From positions 248,001-312,000 of the forward strand of contig NZ_CANMNK010000006.1 of assembly GCF_947499265.1 (NCBI RefSeq): a DNA stretch of 64,000 nt, given 5' to 3'. Source of the stretch: an uncultured Roseobacter sp. (GTDB lineage: Bacteria; Pseudomonadota; Alphaproteobacteria; Rhodobacterales; Rhodobacteraceae). The notes under the pieces are model-generated. The model did no database searches. It had not been told where the DNA came from and saw only the letters and a program-made list of their open reading frames with translations. Below, piece by piece: positions 18,371 to 27,588 of this stretch; within the stretch, counting starts at the first letter, position 1; every line of letters starts with the position of its first letter. Position numbers and translations under genes: made by a program.

Positions 18371-19603
18371 TTAGGTGTTGCAGATCGGTTTGGCCGTGTT
18401 TTCAACTGACGCGCCGTGCCGGAATTGCGAAGGTGTCATGCCAACCTCTTGTTTGAAAGCACGATAGAAAACCGACCGGGAGTTGAAGCCGACATCATAG
18501 GTGATCGCGAGTATGGAACTTTCGGTCGAAAGGAGCTGTCTTTTGGCGTCGTCAATCCGGAGCGCATTCACATAGTCGAAAAAGCTATGGCCAATCTTGT
18601 CGTTCAAAGCCCGAGAAACGTAATGTCGCTTTGCCCCGATTTTTTCGGACAGATCCCATAACGAAAGATCGGGGTTTTGGTAGAGCTTGTCCCTTACCAT
18701 GGTTTGTTCGATCTTGGCCGCGATCCGCAAAAGCCGCGCGTGATCCAGTCCGGAGCGGCCGTATTTTCTGAAATCCCGAACGGGTTCGGTGTCCTCTGTA
18801 GCGGGCCCGCGTGGCGGCGACATGCCCGGTTTTTGACGTATGCCCCAGACCGCGATGATCCACAAAAGCGCAATCTGGGCGAAAGCGCCGATATAAAACG
18901 AGCCCGCCGCCGTGGTGGTCCAGTCAAATTCGCCGGAGGCTTCGGCCAGAATGCTGGCAAGGTTGAAGGCCCAGAAAAATGCAACCGCCGCGGTCAGACA
19001 CCAGATCCACCGCAATTCGCGACCCTCAGTGCTGGCGTAGAGGTCTTTCAGTCGGGTTTTGTAAGCTAGCAGAAGCCGGACCGTCAGCACCGCGTAAATT
19101 GGAACAAGCGCGTAGAAAACCAGTGTCACGCACCAGAGGAGTGCAACAGTTGTTCCCTGCAATGCGAGCGCGTAGGCGCCGAGAGATGGTACGCCAAGGG
19201 CTGCCTGTTGTGTCAGCACGAAGAAGTAAACGAAAACTGCAAAGATGATGGGGGGCAGGTGCCACCCGCGTTTGACCGGATCATGGGGCCTTGTGGGGTC
19301 TTCGGTAAGGCGCCGCACGTAGAGCCAGAGCAGGAAGGGTTGAACGGTGCTCAGCGGAACTTCAGCCAGATCGAAAGTAATGTGGAGCAAAGACGCCGGG
19401 GTGCTGAGCGTGAGGTGCTCCACCGGCAGCGCGAGCAGACGCAAGGCATTGGACAGAAAGAACAATCCAAGCGGTAACCGGGCGCGCCGGTGGGGGCCGG
19501 GCAGCAGTAGCAGATGCGCGCAAAAGGCCGACATCATCAGCAAACCGACCGCCAGCGCCAGGCGCCAGTGTTCGATATCGGATGTGCCAGACGTATAATC
19601 CAT
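18371..19603 (-). CDS. membrane-anchored AraC-family regulator
   Basis: The protein has 410 residues from ATG 19603, which has AAAGGG six bases upstream; the frame extends to 19645 without such a site. Residues about 10-250 hold roughly seven hydrophobic segments (for example LALAVGLLMMSAFCAHLLLLPG and IIFAVFVYFFVLTQ). The C-terminal ~100 residues are an AraC helix-turn-helix pair (LSLWDLSEKIGAKRHYVSRAL and ILAITYDVGFNSRSVFYRAF). The design suggests direct signal sensing at the inner membrane coupled to DNA binding. The target is unknown. The next gene downstream on the + side is cysK, transcribed the same way but 200 bases away. Confidence 0.8.
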   Translation of the reverse strand: MDYTSGTSDIEHWRLALAVGLLMMSAFCAHLLLLPGPHRRARLPLGLFFLSNALRLLALPVEHLTLSTPASLLHITFDLAEVPLSTVQPFLLWLYVRRLTEDPTRPHDPVKRGWHLPPIIFAVFVYFFVLTQQAALGVPSLGAYALALQGTTVALLWCVTLVFYALVPIYAVLTVRLLLAYKTRLKDLYASTEGRELRWIWCLTAAVAFFWAFNLASILAEASGEFDWTTTAAGSFYIGAFAQIALLWIIAVWGIRQKPGMSPPRGPATEDTEPVRDFRKYGRSGLDHARLLRIAAKIEQTMVRDKLYQNPDLSLWDLSEKIGAKRHYVSRALNDKIGHSFFDYVNALRIDDAKRQLLSTESSILAITYDVGFNSRSVFYRAFKQEVGMTPSQFRHGASVENTAKPICNT

Positions 19604-19686
19604 GTCAAACCCTTTGCGATCAAACCCCGAGTTTTGGAGGTTCAAAACCCCAAAACCCTATTGTCACCGGCGCCTCAAGGCCTCCA

Positions 19687-21561
19687 TCAGAAGATGAAGG
19701 CGTCTTCTATCAGCTCAATCTGCGACACACCGAACAGATCAATTTCATTCTCGCCATATGAGATCTGGACATGCCCGTGCGAGCGGCTTTCGATCTGGAG
19801 ATCCTCAAAGCTGAGACCTGTTGCCGAAAAATCCAGAAGGTCCTGAGTTGCATTGAAACGATAGATCCGGTCTTGGCCGGAGTCGTTCTGGAATACAAAA
19901 ACATCCGCGCCCTGACCACCCCACATGCGGTCGTTTCCACGCCCACCATCCAGCGTGTCATCGCCGCGTCCTCCGTGCAGAAGGTCCTGATCGGCACCGC
20001 CGGTCAAAACATCATCATCATCTCCACCGGAAAGATAATCGCGCCCCGCGCCGCCGTGTAGGGTGTCCTCCCCATATCCGCCGCGCAGCACATCATTGTC
20101 CGTGCCGCCGTTCAGCGTGTCATCGCCCGATCTGCCAAAGAGGTGATCGCGGCCAGCCCCGCCATCGATCTTATCGTCGCCGAAGCCACCGCGCAGGTGA
20201 TCATTGCCGTCAAGTCCGAGGAGCTGGTTGTCCGCATCTGCGGCGTCCCCGGCATGGCGCAGCACATCAAAATGATCTCTGCCACCTGCGCCGATCCAAA
20301 GCGTCGAGCCGTCCTGAAAGCTGAACATGTTGGTGTCCAGATCCGCAAGCACACCTTCGAAGGTCAGGCTTGCGCCATCCAGAGTGAGGACCGTCTCCGC
20401 CTGACCGGTGACATCCAGCCCTTCGCTCAAGACCACGTCCGCGGCTGCCCCTGTAATCTCGAAACTGCTGTCATCGGGATCAAAGCTGGCCCAATGCGTG
20501 TCGTTGAAGATCGCGGCGAAGGCGGAGACAAAGAGATCAACCGGTTCCGCGCCGGAATGCGATGCCGCCACCGACACGATCGTGCCGCTGTCGACATGCA
20601 CGAATGTCGCCGTGTTGGTGCCCAAGGTGCCGCCCTGAAAACCGATCAGCTGTTGCCCAAAGACGATACCGGATGACAGGCCGAGGCTTTCCCCGTTCGG
20701 ACCTGGCGTGCCATCGGGCGCGCGAAAATCCAGCATCTCTGCCAATTGCTCGGGGGGCAACAGGGTCTTGGACAGCAGCAGCGCATCCATGAAGCGGATC
20801 ATGTCGCTGGTGGTCGAGACCACACCGCCCGCTGCGCCGTAGGCCAGCGGGGCGTCGGTGACCTCGATGGTCTGCCCCTGTCCCAGATCCGCGTAAGAAT
20901 GCAGCATGCTGTCAGATCCGCTATGCGGCCCGAAACTGCTGTGATTCATGCCGGAGGGGTCGAAGATTTGGTCGTGCAGCAGCGTGCCGAAATCCTGCTC
21001 GGTGACCTGTCCCACAAGTTTCTGAAGCAGCAAAAAATTCGTGTTGGAGTATTCGTAGCTTTCACCTGGGGCAAAGGAGGCCGGTTGATCCGCGGCAATT
21101 GCCAGCAAGGCGTCGGGTCCCATCGGTTCCGTCGGATTGGCCGCAAGCTGTTCGATGAAAGCCGGTAGTCCGCCCTCTCCGGGAACGGTATCAAAATCCG
21201 GAATGCCGGAGCGATTGGCCAGCAGTTCGCGCACCGTCACGGTTTCGATATTGGCGATGCCCTCCAGATCGGAGATATCCATCTGAGCGCTCAGAGGTGC
21301 ATCAAAGTCAATTTTACCCTCCGCAACAAGGTTCAGAACGACAACGCTTGTCATCATCTTGGTTTGCGAGCCCACCTGGAACTGATTGTCGATGGTGGCG
21401 GGTTCGCCTGTCGCGGCATCGGCGGTACCGCGCGCCTGCGCGACAGACAGCCCATCGCGGGAGATCTCCATCAGAACCGCCGGAGCAGGGCCGTCATCAT
21501 AGAAGGTGTCAATCACTGCACGCGGGGCGTTCTGCAGGGCGGAAGGGTCGAAGATAGACAT
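19687..21561 (-). CDS. serine beta-lactamase-fold hydrolase fused to RTX repeats
   Basis: The protein has 624 residues. ATG 21561 has AAGGA seven bases upstream; the frame runs open to 21663 without such a site. Residues about 10-350 are a beta-lactamase/class C-like esterase domain with S65-Q-T-K68 as the nucleophile motif and YSN (in YEYSNTNF) as the second motif. From about residue 470 come RTX nonapeptides (GGFGDDKID, GGAGRDHLF, GGRGDDTLD), ending in an aliphatic/acidic tail (ELIEDAFIF). There is no Sec signal, so type I secretion of an active serine hydrolase into calcium-containing sea water is likely. The substrate may be a D-amino-acid peptide or an ester. Confidence 0.87.
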   Translation of the reverse strand: MSIFDPSALQNAPRAVIDTFYDDGPAPAVLMEISRDGLSVAQARGTADAATGEPATIDNQFQVGSQTKMMTSVVVLNLVAEGKIDFDAPLSAQMDISDLEGIANIETVTVRELLANRSGIPDFDTVPGEGGLPAFIEQLAANPTEPMGPDALLAIAADQPASFAPGESYEYSNTNFLLLQKLVGQVTEQDFGTLLHDQIFDPSGMNHSSFGPHSGSDSMLHSYADLGQGQTIEVTDAPLAYGAAGGVVSTTSDMIRFMDALLLSKTLLPPEQLAEMLDFRAPDGTPGPNGESLGLSSGIVFGQQLIGFQGGTLGTNTATFVHVDSGTIVSVAASHSGAEPVDLFVSAFAAIFNDTHWASFDPDDSSFEITGAAADVVLSEGLDVTGQAETVLTLDGASLTFEGVLADLDTNMFSFQDGSTLWIGAGGRDHFDVLRHAGDAADADNQLLGLDGNDHLRGGFGDDKIDGGAGRDHLFGRSGDDTLNGGTDNDVLRGGYGEDTLHGGAGRDYLSGGDDDDVLTGGADQDLLHGGRGDDTLDGGRGNDRMWGGQGADVFVFQNDSGQDRIYRFNATQDLLDFSATGLSFEDLQIESRSHGHVQISYGENEIDLFGVSQIELIEDAFIF

Positions 21562-21857
21562 GTCGTGGTCCTTGGGGTTTGGGTGTTGAAACGGTTCCTT
21601 TTCGGTGGGGGGTGTTTGCCCTGACCACGCGCCGCTGGCGTCCGGATCGGTCGGTAAGGACAAATCCGGGGGTTTTACTGCATACGGGACGGAAGCTGCG
21701 GGTGAAGTTTTGGATCAAACGCTGCAGGATTTCAGCCGAATACTCAGCTTTAGAACTGCTCTCGGCTGCAATCGAATTTCTGGTGTGGAGGGATTGATGC
21801 GGGCAGGGGAAACCAGTGTCTCAGCCATAGCTTTGAGACAAAGCAGTCAGCGTCGGC

Positions 21858-22802
21858 CTAGATGTCGCGCGTTGAACGGCTGCGAAAAGGCAATGCATCC
21901 GGAATGCGCAGGCCGTGGTCCAGCTTAAATCGCCAGGCGCGCTCAGCGTTCTGAAGCGTCCGCACCCTTGGGTCATCTTCCCAAAGCAGGTCCACAGTGC
22001 CGGTCAGCATCAAGACATCCCCGGTTTCAAAATCCGGAAAAATGAGCCCGGCTCTGGGGTTCAGGAGGAAATTTCCCAATGTGTTGAAAAAGAAATTACC
22101 AGCGTAATCAGGGATCGTCAGCGTATCGCCGTCAACCCTGATAAATCCCGCCTCGCCGCCGCGATGAGAAACATCAACGCCGCCCGCAATCAGGTCTTCT
22201 GCAGGCTGCGCGCTGCTGGCGACAAAGAACACATCGACGTTTTCAATGGCTGATTGCGCGGCATGATCGAGATGTTCGAAAGATTGGGTCGCTGGGTGCC
22301 CGCCTTTTGCGCCCGGGTCGCGGACATATTCGATCTCGCGGGTTTGGATGTATTTCGGGCAATTGCCAAATGACTGATCAACGCCCAGAGAAAACCCACC
22401 GATACCTGTGCGTGTGACGCGCGCATTCATGCGATTGCGCCGTCGTGTCGACATTTCAATGCCCAAAAGGCCAATGGGCGTGCCGATGCTCAGCGCGTTG
22501 CCCAGCGGGTCATCCGCCAGTGGCATCTCATTGATGTCCAATCGTTTGGGATCGGGCGAAGAGAGAAAACCGGTTTGCCCCGCAATGATCGAGGCCCAAG
22601 GCCAGCCATCCGCGTCGACGCTACCCAGAACGACAAACGGCAGTTGACCAAAGAATTCCCGATGCTGGTCCGGCATGAAAGGTCGAATGACGCGACGACC
22701 GATTTCTCGCATGCGGTCGCGCTTGCCGGCGCGGGTTTGCAGGGCCTGCTCTCCCACGTGAAACGGGTCTTTGGCAGGCGTATCTTGGGGCAGTTCGTTC
22801 AT
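21858..22802 (-). CDS. pyridoxamine 5'-phosphate oxidase-like FMN-binding protein
   Basis: The protein has 314 residues. ATG 22802 is chosen because the open frame above it overlaps the GST gene. The split-barrel flavin fold is suggested by FVVLGSVDADGWPWASIIAG, a second barrel strand set at FFVASSAQPAEDLIAGG and NFFFNTLGNFLLNPRAGLIF. It is of the long type with an N-terminal extension. Such proteins bind FMN or F420-like cofactors, and many are of unknown substrate. It follows the GST gene by 73 bases on the same strand, so the two may form an operon controlled by the divergent LysR regulator. Confidence 0.72.
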   Translation of the reverse strand: MNELPQDTPAKDPFHVGEQALQTRAGKRDRMREIGRRVIRPFMPDQHREFFGQLPFVVLGSVDADGWPWASIIAGQTGFLSSPDPKRLDINEMPLADDPLGNALSIGTPIGLLGIEMSTRRRNRMNARVTRTGIGGFSLGVDQSFGNCPKYIQTREIEYVRDPGAKGGHPATQSFEHLDHAAQSAIENVDVFFVASSAQPAEDLIAGGVDVSHRGGEAGFIRVDGDTLTIPDYAGNFFFNTLGNFLLNPRAGLIFPDFETGDVLMLTGTVDLLWEDDPRVRTLQNAERAWRFKLDHGLRIPDALPFRSRSTRDI

Positions 22803-22875
22803 GATGAATCTCGGGTTTTCGCGGGATGATCCGACCGCATCACCCGATGCGGTCGGGAAAATCGGTTGGGCAACC

Positions 22876-23496
22876 TCAGGCGGAAAGCCCGGCCTTGGTG
22901 ACAGGCATTGGGACAAAACCGTCCAGGGCTTCGATGTTGGCAAGAAGCCGGCGCACATTCGGATAAGGCTCCAGCGAGACATCTCCCTCCGGGGCGTGTG
23001 CCGTGTAGCTGTAAATCGCGACATCTGCGATGGTGGGCTTGTCCCCGACAAGGAAATCCCGCCCGTCAAGATGCGCATCCAGTCTGCCCAGAACCCTGGC
23101 GGCGGTTGCCTGACAGAACTCCATATCAAATGGCGCATTGAACACATTGATCAAACGCGCCGCCGCAGGACCAAAGGCAAGCTCTCCCGCGGCAAGTGTC
23201 AGGAATTTTTGCACCTCCGCTTCGCCAACCGGATCGTTTGGAATGTATGCAGGGGCGTATTTGCGGGCGAGATAGACCAGAATGGCATTTGAATCGCTGA
23301 TCACCGTTTCGCCGTCTTCGATGACCGGCACCTGACCATTGGGGTTGAGGGCCAGAAACTCGGGGGTTTTGTGTGCGCCGTTTGGCAGGTCAACCGTGAT
23401 GACCTCGTGATCGATCCCCGCAAGGCTGGCGAAAAGGACGACGCGGTGAGCGTGGCCGGAAATGGGAAAGCTGTGAATGCGAATGGGGTCTGACAT
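22876..23496 (-). CDS. glutathione S-transferase
   Basis: The protein has 206 residues from ATG 23496, which has AAGGA upstream; the upstream frame to 23553 is not used. The N-terminal thioredoxin-like domain shows PISGHAHRVVLFASLAG, the cis-proline block GQVPVIEDGETVISDSNAI (glutathione binding) and a helical C-terminal domain with FLVGDKPTIADVAIYSY (N-capping Asp). A serine in the PISG segment is the likely catalytic residue. It conjugates glutathione to electrophiles in the cytoplasm. The LysR gene is divergent and 128 bases away. Confidence 0.87.
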   Translation of the reverse strand: MSDPIRIHSFPISGHAHRVVLFASLAGIDHEVITVDLPNGAHKTPEFLALNPNGQVPVIEDGETVISDSNAILVYLARKYAPAYIPNDPVGEAEVQKFLTLAAGELAFGPAAARLINVFNAPFDMEFCQATAARVLGRLDAHLDGRDFLVGDKPTIADVAIYSYTAHAPEGDVSLEPYPNVRRLLANIEALDGFVPMPVTKAGLSA

Positions 23497-23624
23497 GTCG
23501 TGGGTCCTTTTCGGGCGTTGCAGAATGTGACGGTTGCGGAGGATGTAGCGCATCCACTGGCCAGCGATAATATTCTCGTTTATTCAATCACTATGAACAC
23601 GGCGGCGATTATGGGAGGTGTACT

Positions 23625-24503
23625 ATGGACACGATCGAAGGGATGCGAACCTTTGTCGCGGTTGCGGGCGAAAGCTCGTTCACCAACGGCGCCCGCCGTC
23701 AGGGCATCAGCACGAAGCTTGCCAGCAAGTATATTCGCCAGTTGGAAGAGCGTCTGGATGCACAGCTCTTCCATCGGACCACACGCAGCGTGACCCTGAC
23801 CGAAACCGGGCAGGCCTACTATGACCGTTGCCTGCCGATGCTGGACCAGTTTGATGAGCTGGAAGGGTTGGTGCAGGCGCGGCAGTCGGAATTGGCGGGA
23901 CCCATCCGCATCACCGCGCCGACGGGGTATGGCGGCAATCACCTGGTCAGAGCGCTGCACCCGTTTCAGGCGGCGCATCCCAAGGTACAGATCGAATTAC
24001 ATCTCTCGGACCATCAGGTGTCGATCATCGAAGAGGGCTACGATCTGGCGGTGCGGTTTGGTGACCTGAAGGATTCCAGCCTTGTCGCCCGCAAACTGAC
24101 CGACATGCGTATTGTCTGCTGTGCGTCACCTGAATACCTGGCGCGTCACGGCACGCCAACCGATCCGGCGGCGCTGACAAGCCATAATTGTCTGCTGCCA
24201 ACAACCTCTGCCACACCCGATCAATGGGAATTCCGGGTGCAGGGGGAGGTGCGTAAATATGCGGTTTCCGGCAGCTTTCGCGCGAATTCACCGCTTGCGG
24301 TTGCACAGATGACGGCGAACGGCCTGGGGATCGGGCGCATGCCCTTCTACACCGCCGAACCCTTTCTGGAAGCGGATCGCCTGCGCGTATTGTTCCAGGA
24401 TCAGGAATGCAAGGTAATCGGGCTCTATGTCGTTTATCCCCCAAGTCGCCATCTAACGGCCCGCATCCGCGGCTTGATCGATCACCTTTGCGGGGAGAGA
24501 TAG
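23625..24503 (+). CDS. LysR-family transcriptional regulator
   Basis: The protein has 292 residues, the usual LTTR size. GGGAGG precedes ATG 23625. The winged helix-turn-helix is at residues 1-60 (VAVAGESSFTNGARRQGIST, HRTTRSVTLTETG), and the effector domain begins with LAGPIRITAPTGYG. The subtype with TPTGYG resembles regulators of GST/quinone-type genes. It most likely controls the divergent GST gene and the FMN-binding protein. A T-N11-A site was not clearly found in 23497-23624. Confidence 0.88.
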   Translation: MDTIEGMRTFVAVAGESSFTNGARRQGISTKLASKYIRQLEERLDAQLFHRTTRSVTLTETGQAYYDRCLPMLDQFDELEGLVQARQSELAGPIRITAPTGYGGNHLVRALHPFQAAHPKVQIELHLSDHQVSIIEEGYDLAVRFGDLKDSSLVARKLTDMRIVCCASPEYLARHGTPTDPAALTSHNCLLPTTSATPDQWEFRVQGEVRKYAVSGSFRANSPLAVAQMTANGLGIGRMPFYTAEPFLEADRLRVLFQDQECKVIGLYVVYPPSRHLTARIRGLIDHLCGER

Positions 24504-24596
24504 TCGGAGGGTTTGATGCACTCCAGTTCTGCGACAAACGTGCTTTCCCGGAAAGTTTCACTTGGGCGACCTGCAACGCGCACCCTGGACCTGTGA

Positions 24597-25682
24597 TCAA
24601 GGCGTCGTTGCCACCGGCACGCGGCGCATCTCTCCCCGGTTCATGCTCTGGAGGATGTTCTGAATGTCGGGTTCCTGCAGCGGATCGATAGCCGGCACAT
24701 CTGCAATAAACTCATTCTCGATCAGCAGGGCGCGCAGCTTTCCAAAATCAAGCTCGCCGATTGATCGGAAATCAACGCGTTTCGCGCTTTCGTCGACCCA
24801 ACTGGCGCGCAGAGCATCAAAGACGTGCACCTTGGCATCGGCAAAGAGCTCAAGCTGTTTCGCCAACCCTTCCAGCAAAGCCGAATGACGGCGCAGGATC
24901 ATCCCGACACGCGCGCCCGGCTGCAAAGCATAGGCGGTCAAATGCAACGCCGATCCGTCCAGGCAAACCAACTCACGGGCGGCGCGATAGTGGGCGAGTT
25001 GGTCCGGGATGCTATGATCCTGCGGGTGAAAGATGGCATAGCCGTTGGCGCGCATGATCTCTTCGATCACTGGTTCCCCGAAAATGCCGCCGCGATTGTC
25101 CGCAAGCGCGCTGCGGGACACGTAAAGCCGTTCTGGTCCCTCCGGGTTGACCGCCTGTGCGACCTTCGCGCGCGTGTACTGGCGATACCGGGGTGACCCG
25201 GTGATCCGGCTATGGTGGCCGAAACCGGGGTCCGCAACGATCAGATTTTCGACCCGGGTCGGATCGCGCAGGATGCGAAGGGGTTTGCCGCCGCTCAAGA
25301 TGTTCAGAAACGGGGCGTAGCGCTTGCGGGCCTGTCGGACACCGCCGCTGCGAAATTGGGTAAAGATGATCCCGTCAACGCGGTCCGCCAGTTCATCCAA
25401 CGCCCAGAAACGTGTCGTGGATTCCAGCAGGAAGTGGCCAAAATGCGCGCGCAACCACCCGCCATAGAGATAGCACCCTTGCAGAACCGGCGCGGTGCCG
25501 GGGTCCAGCGGTTGCGGCTCCAGAGCGGCCCGCCGGGGGCCCATCACACCGCGAGAGAAGTCACAAAATGCGCCATCGCTGTCCAGCACGCCGCAGGTGT
25601 TGTCTTGCGTGTGGGGGAACACAATCGCGTTTTGCAAGGTAACAAAACTGTCGGAAAGTCCGCCAAAACGATTGTTACTCAT
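24597..25682 (-). CDS. glycosyltransferase family 61 (DUF563) protein
   Basis: The protein has 361 residues. The GT61 signature includes GCYLYGGWLRAHFGHFLLES near the N-terminus, RLYVSRSALADNRGG, then GSALHLTAYALQPGARV near the end. GT61 enzymes transfer sugars to glycans such as xylose on plant xylans or sugars on bacterial surface polymers. No signal peptide or membrane segment is visible. It is the first gene of the glycan island and divergent from the hydrolase-GT fusion at 25838. Confidence 0.78.
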   Translation of the reverse strand: MSNNRFGGLSDSFVTLQNAIVFPHTQDNTCGVLDSDGAFCDFSRGVMGPRRAALEPQPLDPGTAPVLQGCYLYGGWLRAHFGHFLLESTTRFWALDELADRVDGIIFTQFRSGGVRQARKRYAPFLNILSGGKPLRILRDPTRVENLIVADPGFGHHSRITGSPRYRQYTRAKVAQAVNPEGPERLYVSRSALADNRGGIFGEPVIEEIMRANGYAIFHPQDHSIPDQLAHYRAARELVCLDGSALHLTAYALQPGARVGMILRRHSALLEGLAKQLELFADAKVHVFDALRASWVDESAKRVDFRSIGELDFGKLRALLIENEFIADVPAIDPLQEPDIQNILQSMNRGEMRRVPVATTP

Positions 25683-25837
25683 TGCGTTTGCTCGATCGCT
25701 TGTTTTGGGCCTGCCGTATCCAAAAACGCCACAGGTTCCACAATGGTTCTAGGGACCGTTTTGACGAAAGTAAATCGTTGACATGGTTGGGCTGGGCGAC
25801 CAGTTTACGGCACCAACAAACCTTGGTGACGCGTCGG

Positions 25838-27559
25838 ATGACAAAGGTTGGGCTGCCTTCTTCTATGATGGAAACGGAATATCCAAACAGCCTTTCAGAG
25901 GCCGCCAGCCTGGACCGTTTCATTTTCAAAGGGAAACATTGCGATATCACGGCGGTCCTCCGTTCGGATACCTTGTTGGTCACCTTTGACAATCTTGCCT
26001 CGATAGATGAACGTCCCACGGATGGGCCCTGGAAGCCCTGGCTAGCCGATCGTGCCCAAGCGCTTGATTTCAGCATTCTGGGGATGCAGAGCCATCAGAA
26101 AGACTGGTACCGGACGCCGGAGCCCGCAGAGCAGATCAAAACACTGCAAAAACACGGCTTTTTTGACCAATTCCGCAATATCCTTTTTGTTGGTGCTTCC
26201 ATGGGCGGGTTTGCGGCGCTGTGTTTTGCCGGTCTTGTGCCCGGCGCCCGGGTTTTGGCCTTCAGCCCGCAATCCACGCTGAACAGAAAAATTGCGCCGT
26301 TTGAGCGGCGCTACCCCTGGCCCCACCGAAAGTTTGATTGGGAAACGCCAGCCTACCTGGATGCGGCAGACCATGTGGGTGCCATAGATGGGGGGCATAT
26401 TTTCTACGACCCGCGCGTGCGTGAAGACGCACTGCATGCCCAGCGATTACAGGCGCCCGCGCTGCAACAGGTGCGCATCCCTTTTGCCGATCACACGCTG
26501 ATCCGCACGATTGCGAAATGCGGCGCCTTGGAACAGCTGATCAAACAGTTGGCTGAAACCGGAACTCTGGACACGGCATTCTGGAGAGAGATGCGCGCGC
26601 GTCGTGCGGACCCGCTTTGGGCGAAGCTTTTCCTGCGCGCAGCGGCGGCCCGTGGGGATGGACCCCTGGCGCGCCGTGCTTGCGATATGATGTCGGACAC
26701 CTATGGGTATCCCTTTGCCCGTCGCATCCGCAAACGCATGATCGCAGCAGCCCGAGCGGAAGCTGCCGAAAGGCAAGACCGTGGCAATCCTGCGCCCCCA
26801 TGGATCGACGGTTTAAGCGAAACAGAGATCAGGCAGCGAATTCCCGTTTTTGTGAATTCTTACAATCAGTTGACCTATCTGCGGGATACGGTGAATTGGT
26901 TCGCAAAGCATGGGTTTGAAAATCTCTGCGTCCTCGACAATCAATCCACGTTCCCCGATCTGCAGAAATACTTCGACAGTGAGGATTTTAAGTCCAAGGC
27001 GCGGCTGGTCGCCTTGGATGACAATCTTGGCCCGCGTCGGTCTCTTGCCGTCGCCGCCGAAGACCCGACAACTGATGGTGGGTTCATCTTTACAGATCCC
27101 GACCTCGCGTTACCGGACCCGCCTGCGCCGGATATGGTGACACGGATGTTTGAGATGGGCCTGCGCCATGACTATGTCAAAGTGGGTCTGGCGCTGAGCA
27201 TTGATCCGGCGATCATCGACATTGACCGGGTCACCTACAACACCCGCACGGTGCAGCAGGTGGAAAACAAGTATTGGAAGAACGCGGTTGAGGCCGGGGT
27301 TTTTAAGGCGACCACCGATACGACGTTTTTCCTATATGTGCCCCGCGCCAGCGATAACCGCCGGTTCAACGATTATGGCACCAGACAGGCCAGAATTCCG
27401 TCCATCCGCATCGGGCAGGAAGGGTTCATCGCCATTCACCGACCCTGGTTGCACAAAGACCAGATCGACCCGGCAGAGGAGCGGTTTTACTTTGACAACA
27501 CAGACGGGCATTCGACATTCGTTGTTGCGCAAAAGGCGGCTCGGGCCGGTTCAAAGTAA
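25838..27559 (+). CDS. alpha/beta-hydrolase-like and GT-A glycosyltransferase fusion
   Basis: The protein has 573 residues from ATG 25838; a further ATG at 25868 is possible and the frame is open to 25682. Residues about 60-290 look like an alpha/beta hydrolase: ILFVGASMGGFAALCF has the GxSxG elbow, and IPFADHTLIRTI may place the catalytic His. A helical linker follows. From about residue 330 the pattern is GT-A: PVFVNSYNQLTYLRDTVNW, LVALDDNLGPRRSLA and GFIFTDPDLALPDP with a DPD (DxD-like) metal site. I infer a bifunctional enzyme that modifies and transfers a surface sugar. Confidence 0.6.
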   Translation: MTKVGLPSSMMETEYPNSLSEAASLDRFIFKGKHCDITAVLRSDTLLVTFDNLASIDERPTDGPWKPWLADRAQALDFSILGMQSHQKDWYRTPEPAEQIKTLQKHGFFDQFRNILFVGASMGGFAALCFAGLVPGARVLAFSPQSTLNRKIAPFERRYPWPHRKFDWETPAYLDAADHVGAIDGGHIFYDPRVREDALHAQRLQAPALQQVRIPFADHTLIRTIAKCGALEQLIKQLAETGTLDTAFWREMRARRADPLWAKLFLRAAAARGDGPLARRACDMMSDTYGYPFARRIRKRMIAAARAEAAERQDRGNPAPPWIDGLSETEIRQRIPVFVNSYNQLTYLRDTVNWFAKHGFENLCVLDNQSTFPDLQKYFDSEDFKSKARLVALDDNLGPRRSLAVAAEDPTTDGGFIFTDPDLALPDPPAPDMVTRMFEMGLRHDYVKVGLALSIDPAIIDIDRVTYNTRTVQQVENKYWKNAVEAGVFKATTDTTFFLYVPRASDNRRFNDYGTRQARIPSIRIGQEGFIAIHRPWLHKDQIDPAEERFYFDNTDGHSTFVVAQKAARAGSK

Positions 27560-27588
27560 AGCGACAACGTAGCACCACAGGGATCACA

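Noticed and set aside
20143-20676. Plus-strand frame of 177 codons over the RTX fusion
   Set aside because: Antisense to the repeat-rich gene; the frame is a product of the repeated codons.
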